Assembly: GCA_036873135.1 (NCBI GenBank)
Contig: JAPTYO010000007.1
Span: 61,056,383-61,120,382 of the forward strand
From: Clarkia xantiana subsp. parviflora
Lineage: Eukaryota; Streptophyta; Magnoliopsida; Myrtales; Onagraceae
DNA: 64,000 nt
Direction: 5' to 3'
Shown: positions 10,948 through 21,311 of the stretch, piece after piece
Position numbering within the stretch: the first letter of the stretch is position 1
How the letters are laid out: every line of letters starts with the position of its first letter
Position numbers and translations under genes: made by a program
Notes under the pieces: model-generated
The model's input: the letters and a program-made list of their open reading frames with translations, nothing else
Databases searched by the model: none
What the model was told of the DNA's origin: nothing

Positions 10948-11552
10948 CTAGTCGTAGGAGCGTAAACCTCCAACAAAATATATCGAATGTGTACCTTGCC
11001 TCGTCACACGGGCACTGTCTTCTTGATGGAGGGGGAACCTCAACCATATTAAGACCGGATAAGAAATATGGTGTTTCGAAAGATAAACCTGGTTAAATAA
11101 AACGATCATTTGGTTTTAGGGTTACTCGACGTGATTATTGTTTTGCGGATCATCGTGATGAAATTTGTTCGTCAGTTACCACATTCTGGGCTAGATTAGA
11201 ATATACGATAACATAGGACAATTCCCATTCTGGACAATATGTAAGTTCATGTTATGCTATTGACACGCGCTTTATACTGCGCGTGCCACGTTTGATCACG
11301 GGGCTAGGCTCAGTTGTGCTAGGTGGAATCTTCCAAGATTCTTATGGGCGCAAACTTCTTCACCTTTAGCGTATGACTGGTCCCGGGAGCTTACTGAAGG
11401 AGCACCCGAAGTATCATTCCCACTCAGAACTAATATACTAGGTTGGGCTCAATGTTCATCTCCAGACCGAACAAAAAGGCCTAGTGACCACGTACTGGAA
11501 ACCGGTTTAGTTTAACTAAGGGTATGAGCAATGGGGATGGTCATATACATAT
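10948..11552 (+). other. Copia-3 3' untranslated internal region, left piece
   Basis: Non-coding. It aligns by eye with Copia-7 around 50060-50640, including CACGCGGGCAC-like and AAACGATCATTTGGTTT words. Confidence 0.75.
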
Positions 11553-12905
11553 TGTGGGACCTAAAATCTGAACTATGGCGAATTACGTTTTGAAAACGTG
11601 CAATTTTGAAAGAGTCGCCACTAGTTAATTGTTAGGCTAACTAGAATCCTAAATTACCTAAGTGAACAACGAATTAAACACCTAGGTATTAAATCAGTCT
11701 GCGGTCCAAAATTTGAGTTCGTGGGTTCTGTTACGGATTTAAAAAAATATTTTTCTAATCACGCCCTTTCGGTACTCAATTCACTTAATTTGCCAATTTT
11801 TAAATTTAAACATGTGCTACGTCAAGTTAATCTAACGTTATAAAAAAGACTAAACTAATTTATATGCGGAACTATTATTAACGACAAATATAAGCATGAA
11901 AAACTATTAAACTTCTAAAACTCCTAATTAAGATAAAAACTAAACGAAACTAAACATGCTAAAAAACATGATGCAATTTAATAATTACATGTCATATACA
12001 TATATATAATAACACATGCTATCTTATCTAAATTACCCAATTAACATGACATAAAGTAATAATGATAATAATAATAAATAATAATATGAATAATTAGAAA
12101 ATAACAGAAATAGTTAACTATTTAAATAATAATAATTAATTTAATTAAAAAAAAAAAAAAAAAAACAAAGCAGCGGGAATACCTGTGAGGAGATGAAGAC
12201 ACAGCGCCGGTGCAACACAGCAGGGAGGACGGCACCGGATCTGGGACGGACGGCACCGGCAGGACAGGCGGCGCCGGCAGGAGAAGACCACAGTGACGGT
12301 GGCCGGCGGGCGGACAGATGACGGCGGGGCGAAATGAAGCAGGAATCACTGGCGCAATCGGATGGAAGGGTCGTCGGAGAAGGCAGACGAAGGGCAGCCG
12401 GCGACGCGGGGTGGAGCTCTAGTCGTGGTCTGGAGACGGCGCGGCGGTCAGGCGAGGCGTGGCTGCTGGTCCGGCGGGGCGTGGCTGCTGGTCCTGCGGG
12501 AAGAGCAAACCAAAAGAAAAAAAAAAACTTTTTTGACACTAGCTGACAAAAATTGCACGGATCCCGATAAGAGCTGATTTATTATTTTCTGTTGTGTTTT
12601 TTTACATGTAAAAGGACCCTATTTATAGCTAAACTAGGACCCTTAAACTAGGAAAATAAAATATGAAAAAATATGCATTTAATATTCCGAAAATATACAT
12701 ATATATTTATGTATTTCACCATAAATACACATAATATATTTTCTTAATATTTTACAATAAATAATGCATATACACTATCCTATTTTAAGTCAGTCCTATC
12801 TTTAGAAAATTCGCGACATTCCATATTTAAATACTTCCTTTTTTTTGACGCGTCACATATGACATTTCGAACGTGCTACGCGCGGACCAAAATTAGGTGT
12901 TTACA
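11553..12905 (-). repeat. 3' LTR of LARD-1 (1353 bp)
   Basis: The plus strand begins TGTGGGACC and ends GTGTTTACA; the element strand therefore starts TGTAAACACC. Minus-strand TATA-like motif at 12620-12627. A GC-rich island at 12168-12500 stands out from the AT-rich rest. Confidence 0.9.
12168..12500. other. GC-rich island inside the LARD-1 3' LTR
   Basis: About 330 bp rich in CGGCGG and CCGGCGGG words, bordered on the left by a poly-A run and on the right by A-rich sequence. Both strands have open frames of about 130 codons, but these are low-complexity (proline/serine/arginine) and not recognisable. The same island is in the other LTR at 18624-18960. Confidence 0.6.
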
Positions 12906-12925
12906 GCTTGCCCCTCTTTGGGCGA
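12906..12925 (-). promoter_or_regulatory. Polypurine tract of LARD-1
   Basis: On the minus strand the bases next to the 3' LTR read AAAGAGGGGCAAGC, a purine-rich primer site. Confidence 0.7.
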
Positions 12926-13076
12926 ATTCCCGGAGAACAAGTTCGAGGGGATTTGTCCAAAGACGAGTAAACACTAATTTTGTTTGGGAAGTATATATTC
13001 TTTCGAGTCTTCGAATCTTCAAGGAAACTCCTTGCTTATTTTGGAAAGTGCAAAATGAAGAGCCTCTGTCGGCGAT

Positions 13077-13345
13077 GTAGAAAGTAGAACCTCCGTCGGC
13101 GGTGCCCCTGTTGGCGGTGCCTCCATTGGTCGTGCAGAAAAGTAAAGCCTCCAGTGGCGTGCGGAAAAGTAAAACCTCGGTTGGCGGTGCCCCTGTTGGC
13201 GGTGCCTCCATTGGTAGTGCAGAAAATAAAACCTCGGTCGGCGGTGCCCCTGTTGGCGGTGCCTCCATTGGTAGTGCAGAAAGTAAAGCCTTCAGCGGCA
13301 TGCAGAAAATTAAAGCCTCCAGTGGCGTGCAATAAAGTAAAACCT
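13077..13345. repeat. LARD-1 array 1
   Basis: Repeated GGCGGTGCCCCTGTTGGCGG and CCTCCATTGGTAGTGCAGAA modules with irregular spacing of roughly 55-85 bp. Read in minus-strand frames it gives GTANRGTA-type repeats, which I take as a by-product and not as a protein. Confidence 0.8.
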
Positions 13346-13362
13346 TTGGTGATGATTGGTAA

Positions 13363-13720
13363 CAAAAGACCTCTACGTCAGACAGTACCAACAACCTCTG
13401 GTGACGCCTCTAGTGGCGAGTGGTAACGGAAATACCTCTACGTCAGACCGTACCGGAAAACCTCTGGTGATATCTCTGGTGGCGAAAGACATCTACGTCA
13501 GACCGTATCGGAGAACCTTTGGCGATGCCTCTAGTGGCGAGTGGTAACGGAAGGCCTCTACGTCAGGCCGTACCGGAAAACCTCTGGTGATATCTCTAGT
13601 GGCGGAATACCTCTACGTCAGACCGTACCGGAGACCCTTTGGCGATGCCTCTAGTGGCGTATGTCGGAGAAGAGCCTCTAGTTGCGTCCGTTGGAGAAGT
13701 GCCTCTAGTGGCGTGACTTG
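13363..13720. repeat. LARD-1 array 2
   Basis: About five copies of a unit near 60 bp containing CCTCTACGTCAGACCGTACC and CCTCTAGTGGCG. Confidence 0.8.
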
Positions 13721-13749
13721 CGATGGCTGAATACTAAGGCTTCGTTCGT

Positions 13750-14065
13750 CGGGGTTGACTCGCAGGAAGCTGGAAAACTTCAGATCCTGATTGTCGGTTG
13801 TGACTTGTAGGAACAGACTGTAACAGTCCTACTCATCATTTGAGTGGTGACTTACGAGAACAGACTATAACCGTCCCGTTTGTCGTGAATTTGACTCGTA
13901 GGAACAGACTGTAACAGTCCTACTCATCCTTGAATGGTGACTTGCGAGAGCAGACTGTAACCGTCCCGCTTGCCGTGAAGTTGACTCGTAGGAACAGACT
14001 GTAACAGTCCTACACATCCTTGAATGGTGACTCGCGAGAGCAGACTGTAACCGTGCTGCTTGCCA
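13750..14065. repeat. LARD-1 array 3
   Basis: About three and a half copies of a unit near 91 bp. Each holds the small inverted repeat GACTGTAACAGTC (5-bp arms, TAA centre). Confidence 0.8.
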
Positions 14066-14339
14066 TTTGGAAGACGCTGTGTCGTAGAAAATATGCTTGC
14101 GCATGAGCTTTTGTCCCTAATTTTTGCTTAAATTGTGCATTGTGCGACAACCTAGCGGGATCTTTTTTTTTTTTTTTTTTTTTGTTGTTGAGAATTTCTC
14201 CTTTTTTCTCTCCTTTTGCCACGACCGATTGAGAGATTTCCGACCGTGCCCCTCAGCTTTTTATTTTCTCTCTTTTTCCAGGATTACAATTTCTGAATTT
14301 GCAACCATGCCCCTCATTTCCTGATTTTGCCTAGGCCGC

Positions 14340-15140
14340 CCTTTCAGGTTTTCAACCTAGCGGAAGCACTCTTTATTTGGTAGCCGTTTAAAGGGTGGCT
14401 ATGGCCCTATCTTTATTTTCCTCATTTGCTGTTGCGGAAGCTCTTTTTTTAGTAGCCAATTTTGGGTTGACTGTGGCCCGTTTTTTATTCTCGCCTCGAT
14501 GCGGGAGTATTTGTAGCCGTTTGAGGGTGGTTGTGACCCTTTTCTCACCGTCTTCGATGTTGCGGGAGCTCTTTTGATTGTAGCCATTTGGAAGGTGGCT
14601 GTGACCCTTCATTCCTCGTCTCTGATCCAGGAAACACTCTTTGTATGTAACCATTTTGAGGGTGGTTGTGGCCCTTTCACTTAATATCCGCCATCGATGT
14701 TTCGGGATCGCTCTTTTGACTGTAGCCGTTTGAGGGACGACTGTGACCCTTTCTTTTATTTTCCCGCGCTCACCGGGTTTGCGAGATCACTCTTTTTGTG
14801 TAGCCATTTTAAGGGTGGCTGTGGCCCTTTTTATTCTCCCTCCCTCACAGGGTTTGTGGAATCACTCTTTTATTTGTAGCCGTTTGGAGGGTGGCTGTGG
14901 CCCTTTCACTTATTTCCCGCTTTTGATATTACAGGAGCGCTCTTTATCTATAGCTATTTGAAGGGTGGCTGTGGCCCTTTCTTTATAGTCGTTTTAGTGA
15001 CGACTGTGACCCTTTCTATTTGTAGTTGATTTAGGGACAACTGTGACCCTTTTATTTTTTCACTGCTCTCACAAAATATGCATGAGCACTCTCTTTATTT
15101 TTATCGGTAGCCAATTAAAGGGCGGCTGTGACCCTAAAAA
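14340..15140. repeat. LARD-1 array 4
   Basis: Around ten diverged copies of a unit near 75-80 bp with the core GTAGCCGTTTGAGGGTGGCT and GTGACCCTTT. Homopolymer T runs occur at about 14162-14183 and 15159-15177, flanking the array. Confidence 0.8.
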
Positions 15141-15199
15141 AAATGAGTTTTTTTCTTTTTTTTTTTTTTTTTTTTTGCTTCTTTTTTGGAAAAGAAAAT

Positions 15200-16560
15200 T
15201 TAACGAAAATAATCAACAACAATTACGTACCTGCCCCCTAGTGGCAGATTGAAAAAAACCTTCTAGAGAACGACTCAGTTAATTGAGTCTAAACGTCGGT
15301 CGTGTCGACGCCTTGGATGGACCCCACGTCTAATGAATGACATAGCCAGTGATTTCTAATCTCGGCTTCTCAAGTGCCCCGGTTATTGCTCAATCTCGTC
15401 TGAGATAAATTCGACAGCTTGCGGCGAGCAAAGGGTCGCGCACGAGATGTGTTCTTCAGGGGCTTTGATTTGGATGATTATCCGAGCTGCACAATGAGTA
15501 AGGAAAAAATCAAATTTCGGGGAGAAAATTGATCAGGACTTCTCTTACCTGGGTGCCTGACATCTTTAATGTAAATTTGCTCCATATGTGAATGGATCTG
15601 TTGCATGTCCTGATTTTTCTGCTCCATCTAGAAAACACAACTTGTATATGTGGACAACTGGCGGAAAGTACATGCCCCTAGACCTCTGATGGAAGGCGCC
15701 AACAACAATGTTTCCTTTGCTTGACATCTCAAATGATCATTGATCAGCACATTGAATCTTCACGAGACTCTCGATGATCTCTTGATATTTTCCCATCTTC
15801 GGACATGACCGATCTCAATGTGAGATGCCCCTTTGGTTACCACTGACCGGTTTAAACCTCACCGTAAAACGGATGTACGGCTTGGTTCGGGACGCGTATG
15901 AATTTCACACATGCTATGTGGAATTTTGGCAGGTAAGTTCTTTGGAGCCGTCACGTTTCACGTGGTTGCGACCTCGTCGAAGTGGTCGTCTGAACTGCAA
16001 AAAGAGTAGGGATACTCAAATCTAAAAAAAAAATCAAGTAAAATTCATCATACCTGAGCGTTGGATATCCCGAGTGCGCAATTCGTGCTTCGTGCAACTG
16101 GATGGATGCACGTTTCTTTTTTGTTGCCCTATTTAGGCCGACACAACATGTATGTGCGGGATACCTAACCAAGGGTACCTTAAAAGACCAAACACGAAAG
16201 TTAGTATAAAGAATCAAATGAGTCATGCATGATTTTTCGGCAAACTTCTAATGTCATTCATTACATAATTTTGATTGCAAATTAGAAAGAATCAAAATTT
16301 ATGATCTAAGGTTGTTTTGCACTAGCTTGGAGTTTAATGAGTTCGCTTAGTGCACTATCTGGCTCGAACGCACGATAGATGTTCAAAATGAATTTTTTTT
16401 AAAAGGATTTTCTCGTCCTTTGTTTAAGCCCGAATAGTCACACTCAACTAAACATTTAAACTGTTTTTTCAAAAAATCAAAATCAGAATCAAATCTCTTT
16501 TTCAAAACGCTAGCTCATGCGAATGTTGAAACGATCTTGCCGAAAGCAGTGCAATACACC
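15200..16560. other. LARD-1 unique internal stretch
   Basis: About 1.3 kb with no tandem structure and no ORF I can support. The longest frames are below 95 codons and have no recognisable motif. Confidence 0.5.
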
Positions 16561-17560
16561 TTGGATAAAAACGAATGACACTTTGAGTTTTTTTTTTAAA
16601 TGCTCATGCATGCTCGAAAGTTAAAGTTCTACTGTTAAGAAAGTTATAACTTACAGCCAGTTTACCTGAATGATACATATGTACAAAATGAAAAATCCGT
16701 AATTTTTTTTTAAATAATGCAAATGCGATGCATGTTTTGGAATTAAAAGTTCAACAACTAAGAGAAGATTTACAATCTATCTAAAAAATATTTTTTCTAA
16801 AACAATGCCTATGACATGTACATGGGATGAAATTTTTACAGTTAAGAAACTTACAAGCTACCTAAATTTTTTGTTTTTTTGTTTTTTGTCTTTTTAACGA
16901 GGAAAAAAAATGCATCTTGGTTGCTCAAGAAAAAAAAATCAGGTGAAAAGTTTTTTTTAAAAGAAAGCATTAATGCACAACAATAAATATAAGATGCAAA
17001 CTTAAAAATAAAAGTTCCACAACTAAGAGAATTACAATTTACCTGAAAGGTTTTTTCAAAAATAAGGCATATATGATGCACATTTTAAAAAAAATCAGGT
17101 AAAAGGTTTTTTTTAAACAAAGAGCTCTAAAACTAAGAGAGCTTACGATTTATCTAAAAAGTTTTTTTAAATTAATGCATATTTGATGCATTATTTAAAA
17201 ATAAAAAAATTCAGGTAAAAAGTTTTTTTGAAATGATGCATGTGGAATGCATGTTCGAAATTAGAAGCTCTAATAGCTAAAAATGAATCACAATTTTTTC
17301 TAAATCACAACTTACCTGAAGAGTTTTTTTAGAAAAAAATAATGCGTACGAAATGCAAGTTAGAAATTAAAAAAAAAATCAGGTAAGAGGTTTTTTTTTT
17401 TAAAAAAAAAAACAATGCACACAAAATGCATGTTCAGAAAGAAAATTTCTAAATGTCCGACCATTTAGCTGAATTTTTTTTTTTTTTTTTTAAATGCAAG
17501 AAGATGAATGCATGAGAATAAAAATTACACAGTTAAAAATACTTACAGTTTTCCTGACGA
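16560..17560. repeat. LARD-1 array 5, AT-rich
   Basis: Strongly diverged repeats of roughly 90-110 bp with the recurring words ATGCATGTT, AACTAAGAGA, TTACCTGAA and a following T run (GGTTTTTTT). Confidence 0.65.
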
Positions 17561-17995
17561 CTCTTTTATACAACAACAAAAAAACACGGATAAAACACAA
17601 CATGTTAGGGGGTAAAAAATGTGTGGCTTTGCTCTACAAGGTAGGTTCCACTGATAGGTTCCCGACAAGGTGGTTTCCTCACCCCATCACAGGGATCATA
17701 AGACCTTCACAAGCGAGTGGAGTTGTTCTGAGTCGTTCCGGCGGCTCGGCCGCACAGTTGTACCCTTACTAACTCTCCGGGGTTCCTAGTTGCCCTGGGA
17801 TTTAGGCATTTTGGATATTACACTAAAGTGGGTGTGCGAATTCAAATAATGCCACAAAAAGAAAATGTCAATTAAATTCTACACACTTTGTACCTGTAAA
17901 AAAAAGAAAACAAAGTTAGATTAATCAAGAAAAAAAAATTAAAAACTTTAAAAATGGCACATAAGCGAATATAATGAGTCCGAACCCTCTAAACG
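17561..17995. other. LARD-1 leader next to the PBS
   Basis: Non-coding sequence between the AT-rich array and the primer-binding site. I see no ORF. Confidence 0.5.
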
Positions 17996-18013
17996 TCCCC
18001 AGCAGAGTCGCCA
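17996..18013 (-). promoter_or_regulatory. Primer-binding site of LARD-1
   Basis: On the element strand TGGCGACTCTGCTGGGGA follows the end of the 5' LTR after three bases. This has the form of an LTR retrotransposon PBS; I cannot name the tRNA with certainty. Confidence 0.75.
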
Positions 18014-18016
18014 AAT

Positions 18017-19357
18017 TGTCGGACCTAAAATCTGACCTATGGCGAATTACGTTTTGAAAACGTGCAATTTTGAAAGAGTCGCCACTAGTTAATTGTTAGG
18101 CTAACTAGAATCCTAAATTACCTAAGTGAACAACGAATTAAACACCTAGGTATTAAATCAGTCTGCGATCCAAAATTTGAGTTCGGGGGTTCTGTTACGG
18201 ATTTAAAAAAATATTTTTCTAATCACGCCATTTCGGTACTCAATTCACTAAATTTGCCAATTTTTAAATTTAAACATGTGCTACGTCAAGTTAATCTAAC
18301 GTTATAAAAAAGACTAAACTAATTTATATGCGGAACTATTACTAACGACAAATATAAGCATGAAAAACTATTAAACTTCTAAAACTCCTAATTAAGATAA
18401 AAACTAAACGAAACTAAACATGATACAATTTAATAATTACATGTCATATACATATATATAATAACACATGCTATCTTATCTAAATCACCCAATTAACATG
18501 ATATAAAGTAATAATGATAATAATAATAAATAATAATATGAATAATATGAATAATTAGAAAATAACAGAAATAGTTAACTATTTAAATAATAATAATTAA
18601 TTTAATTAAAAAAAAAAAAAACAAAGCAGCGGGAATACCTGTGAGGAGATGAAGACACAGCGACGGTGCAACACAGCAGGGAGGACGACACCGGATCTGG
18701 GACGGACGGCACCGGCAGGACAGGCGGCGCCGGCAGGAGAAGACCACAGCGACGGTGGCCGGCGGGCGGACAGATGACGGTGGGGCGAAATGAAGCAGGA
18801 ATCACTGGCGCAATCGGATGGAAGGGTCGTCGGAGAAGGCTGACGAAGGGCAAACGGCGACGCGGGGTGGAGCTCTGGTCGTGGTCTGGAGACGGCGCAG
18901 CGGTCAGGCGAGGCGTGGCTGCTAGTCCGGCGGGGCGTGGCTGCTGGTCCTGCGGGAAGAGCAAACCAAAAAAAACAAAAAAAAAATTTGACACTAGATG
19001 ACAAAAATCGCTCGGATCCCGATAAGAGCTGATTTATTATTTTCTATTGTGTTTTTTTACATGTAAAAGGATCCTATTTATAGCTAAACTAGGACCCTTA
19101 AACTAGGAAAATCAAATATGAAAAAAATATGCATTTAATATTCCGAAAATATACATATATATTTATGTATTTCACCATAAATACACATAATATATTTTCT
19201 AAATATTTTACAATAAATAATGCATATACACTATCCCATTTTAAGCCAGTCATATCTTTAGAAACTTCGCGACCTTCCTTATTTAAATACTTTTTTTTGA
19301 CGCATCACATATGACATTTCGAACGTGCTACGCGCGGACCAAAATTAGGTGTTTACA
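18017..19357 (-). repeat. 5' LTR of LARD-1 (1341 bp)
   Basis: Plus strand begins TGTCGGACC and ends GTGTTTACA. It is nearly the same as the left LTR, with small indels such as the loss of about 12 bp in an AAACATGCTAAAAAACATG stretch. Minus-strand TATA-like motif at 19075-19082, GC-rich island at 18624-18960. Confidence 0.9.
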
Positions 19358-19717
19358 CATATATAATTCTCGGACTCTTGTATTCACTAGGTGGCCACCA
19401 ACCGGATATTAGTTGAAGGTTGTGAATACTTGTACGGATGCCTTGGAGAAGTGTTCATTTGGGGAAAATAGGCAATTGGAGAATAAAAGTTGACCAGGGA
19501 TACAGCGTTGCCCAGAAAAGTAACGGGTTGATATCAGGTTGGGATTCGCGGATGCTAACACTCTTAACCGATAAGTAGCACGATGTCGGTTGTGTCTGCC
19601 GGTCGCACGGCAAACCTCATATGAACAACTCGAAAGCTGGACTGGATCAAAAAATAAATTTGATGTGTTGGTCGACAACATATTAACAAGCACCCTCTCA
19701 TTCCGTCGAGTGGGAAC
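19358..19717 (+). other. Copia-3 3' untranslated region, right piece, and polypurine tract
   Basis: Continues the Copia-3 sequence after the CATAT duplication and matches Copia-7 50650-51013. The last 14 bases (CGTCGAGTGGGAAC) are the purine tract before the 3' LTR. Confidence 0.8.
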
Positions 19718-20290
19718 TGTTGGCATTTTATGAATGGACCGCTGTAATAGGACCCTTTAATAAAAGCCCAACATACTAAGTGTTATTGGGTAATGTCACA
19801 TAAGGTATATTGGGATTGGCCTAAATACAATTTGACATGAGAGGCCCAAAATTGGGTCTCCCCTTTAACACATGGCCGACCGAACTAGGGAAACCACTCT
19901 TATAAATAGAGAGTGTTTAGGGATTTAATAGGGGTTAATCACTTTCTCCCTATTAGTTGAAACAAAATAAATTCCTCCCCTCTATACATCACATAGTTCG
20001 GCCGAAACACCATACAAGCAAGGAGGTGCCAAATTGTTTCAAATAATTACCCCGGAGATCCATCCCACTAACCGATTGAAAAGGAGCTTTGCTGTGGAGA
20101 CCATTTCTCGTAGATTTCTCCTTCACAAGAGTTCCTACAGGACCCGTCCGGCAGACCGTAAACTCCCTGTCACATTCCTGGGACTACGGAAAGCATTATA
20201 GGTATGTGCGTTCTATCCGGTGAATAATTCGTTACATAGCATGTACCTTATGCTTTTTTTTCCGTAGTGATTGTCCCCCAATTTCCAATA
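19718..20290 (+). repeat. 3' LTR of Copia-3 (573 bp)
   Basis: Begins TGTTGGCATTTTATG and ends CCAATA, where the family end is CCAACA, so one terminal base is mutated. TATA motif TATAAATA at 19901-19908. Confidence 0.85.
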
Positions 20291-20581
20291 ATTTTAAAGT
20301 TCCAAAACATTTGGATTTTAAATTTTGACCAACCGATTTTCTGTTGACTCGGGACGATCCGATAATTATTGTCCAGTTCAGTCAATACCGGTCAGGTTAG
20401 GTTCATATAGGTAATTCGGTTCGGTTCTTCACACAAACCGAGTCGGTTTGGTTCGACCCAATAGTGTACCTTGTCCGACCAGACCCGAATGGGTCGAGCT
20501 GATTGAGAAAACCCGGGTTTGTCGAACTGACCCGGTTGGACCGGCGGAACTCGACCCAGTTAACTCGGTTGGACCGGTACA

Positions 20582-20594
20582 GACTCTGATACTA
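20582..20594 (-). promoter_or_regulatory. Degraded primer-binding site of Copia-4
   Basis: The element strand reads AGTATCAGAGTCT-like sequence where TGGTATCAGAGCC is expected. The two mutations are both G/A-type transitions. Confidence 0.7.
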
Positions 20595-20595
20595 C

Positions 20596-21188
20596 TGTTG
20601 GTATTAGGGGACGATTACTACAGAAACAAAAACCACATTGTACATGCTATGTAACAAATTACGCAGCAGAAAGAGTGCACATACCAATAATACTTTACAT
20701 AGTCCCAAGAACGTGATGGGGAGTTCACGGTCTGCCGGACGAGTCCTGTAGGAACTCTTGTGAAGGAGAAATCTACGAGGAATGGTATTCACATCAAAGC
20801 CACTTTTCAATCGGTCACTAGGATGGATCTCTAGGGTAATTTCTCAAAGCAATTTGACACATCCTTGGCCCTTATGTGGTTCGGCCGAAAGTCTTGTGTT
20901 AGGGAGATGGATTTCTTTTGTCTCAAATAAAAGGGAGAAAGTGACTAACCCCAAATAAATCCCTAACACTCTCAATTTATAAGAGGAGGTGGGAAAAACC
21001 CACCTAGGGTGTCCACCCGTAGTTTCGGCCGGCCATGTTAAAGGGGAGGCCAAATTTTGGTCTCTTATGTCAATTGAGATTTAGGCCTAGCCCAAAATCC
21101 CTAATGCGACATTACCCAATTAACACTTATGATGTTGGGCTTATAATAAAGAGCTCATATTACGGCGGCCCATTCACCAATTGCCAAC
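20596..21188 (-). repeat. 5' LTR of Copia-4 (about 593 bp)
   Basis: Plus strand begins TGTTGGTATTAGG and ends near CCAATTGCCAAC. The terminal CA is altered to CT, so the end is approximate. Minus-strand TATA-like motif at 20976-20982. Confidence 0.8.
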
Positions 21189-21311
21189 TTATATATGAAA
21201 GGAGATTCTTATGAATTGTCTTTTTGATTTCGCTTTGTCACTTATTCTTTAAAATTTATATCTTTCTAGACTGCGTACAAAGATGTTTGATTATTTAATC
21301 GAAATTCCGTC
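21189..21311. other. Flank between Copia-4 and the satellite
   Basis: About 120 bp of AT-rich sequence with no recognised feature. Confidence 0.4.

Larger units (their letters stand above)
11553..19357 (-). mobile_element. LARD-1: 7.8-kb LTR retrotransposon without coding capacity
   Basis: Two LTRs of 1353 and 1341 bp flank 5.1 kb of internal DNA, and the target duplication CATAT (11548-11552 and 19358-19362) shows one intact insertion. The PBS next to the right LTR and the purine tract next to the left LTR fix the minus orientation. The interior has no gag, protease, RT, RNase H or integrase that I can recognise; it is built from several unrelated tandem arrays and AT-rich DNA. This fits a large retrotransposon derivative (LARD) mobilised by proteins from another element. 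The LTRs are very similar, with small indels, which implies recent insertion. Confidence 0.9.
10948..20290 (+). mobile_element. Copia-3: 3' end of a plus-strand Copia copy, split by LARD-1
   Basis: The segments 10948-11552 and 19358-19717 match the untranslated 3' internal region of Copia-7 (50030-51013). They are followed by a polypurine tract and a 3' LTR at 19718-20290. The insertion of LARD-1 explains the gap and left the target duplication CATAT. The 5' part lies beyond Copia-2 or outside the window. The sequence right of 20290 is the leader of minus-strand Copia-4, the likely insertion target. Confidence 0.85.
20291..21188 (-). mobile_element. Copia-4: 5' end of a minus-strand Copia copy
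   Basis: Only the 5' LTR, a degraded PBS and about 290 bp of leader are present; the rest would lie beyond the Copia-3 insertion. The leader fragment has the family's ACATTTGGATTTTAAA word and CGGTTCGG block. The AT-rich part of the leader seen in the other copies is deleted, so the CGG-rich block sits next to the PBS. Confidence 0.8.

Noticed and set aside
12141..12539. ORFs of about 130 codons (minus strand) in the LARD-1 LTRs, also at 18602-19004
   Set aside because: They lie in the GC-rich LTR island, where open frames arise on both strands by composition. They are low-complexity, begin or end in homopolymer runs and show no known domain.
12876..13394. 172-codon minus-strand ORF with GTANRGTA-type repeats
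   Set aside because: It follows LARD-1 tandem arrays and has no start context or homologous feature. Repeat-derived.
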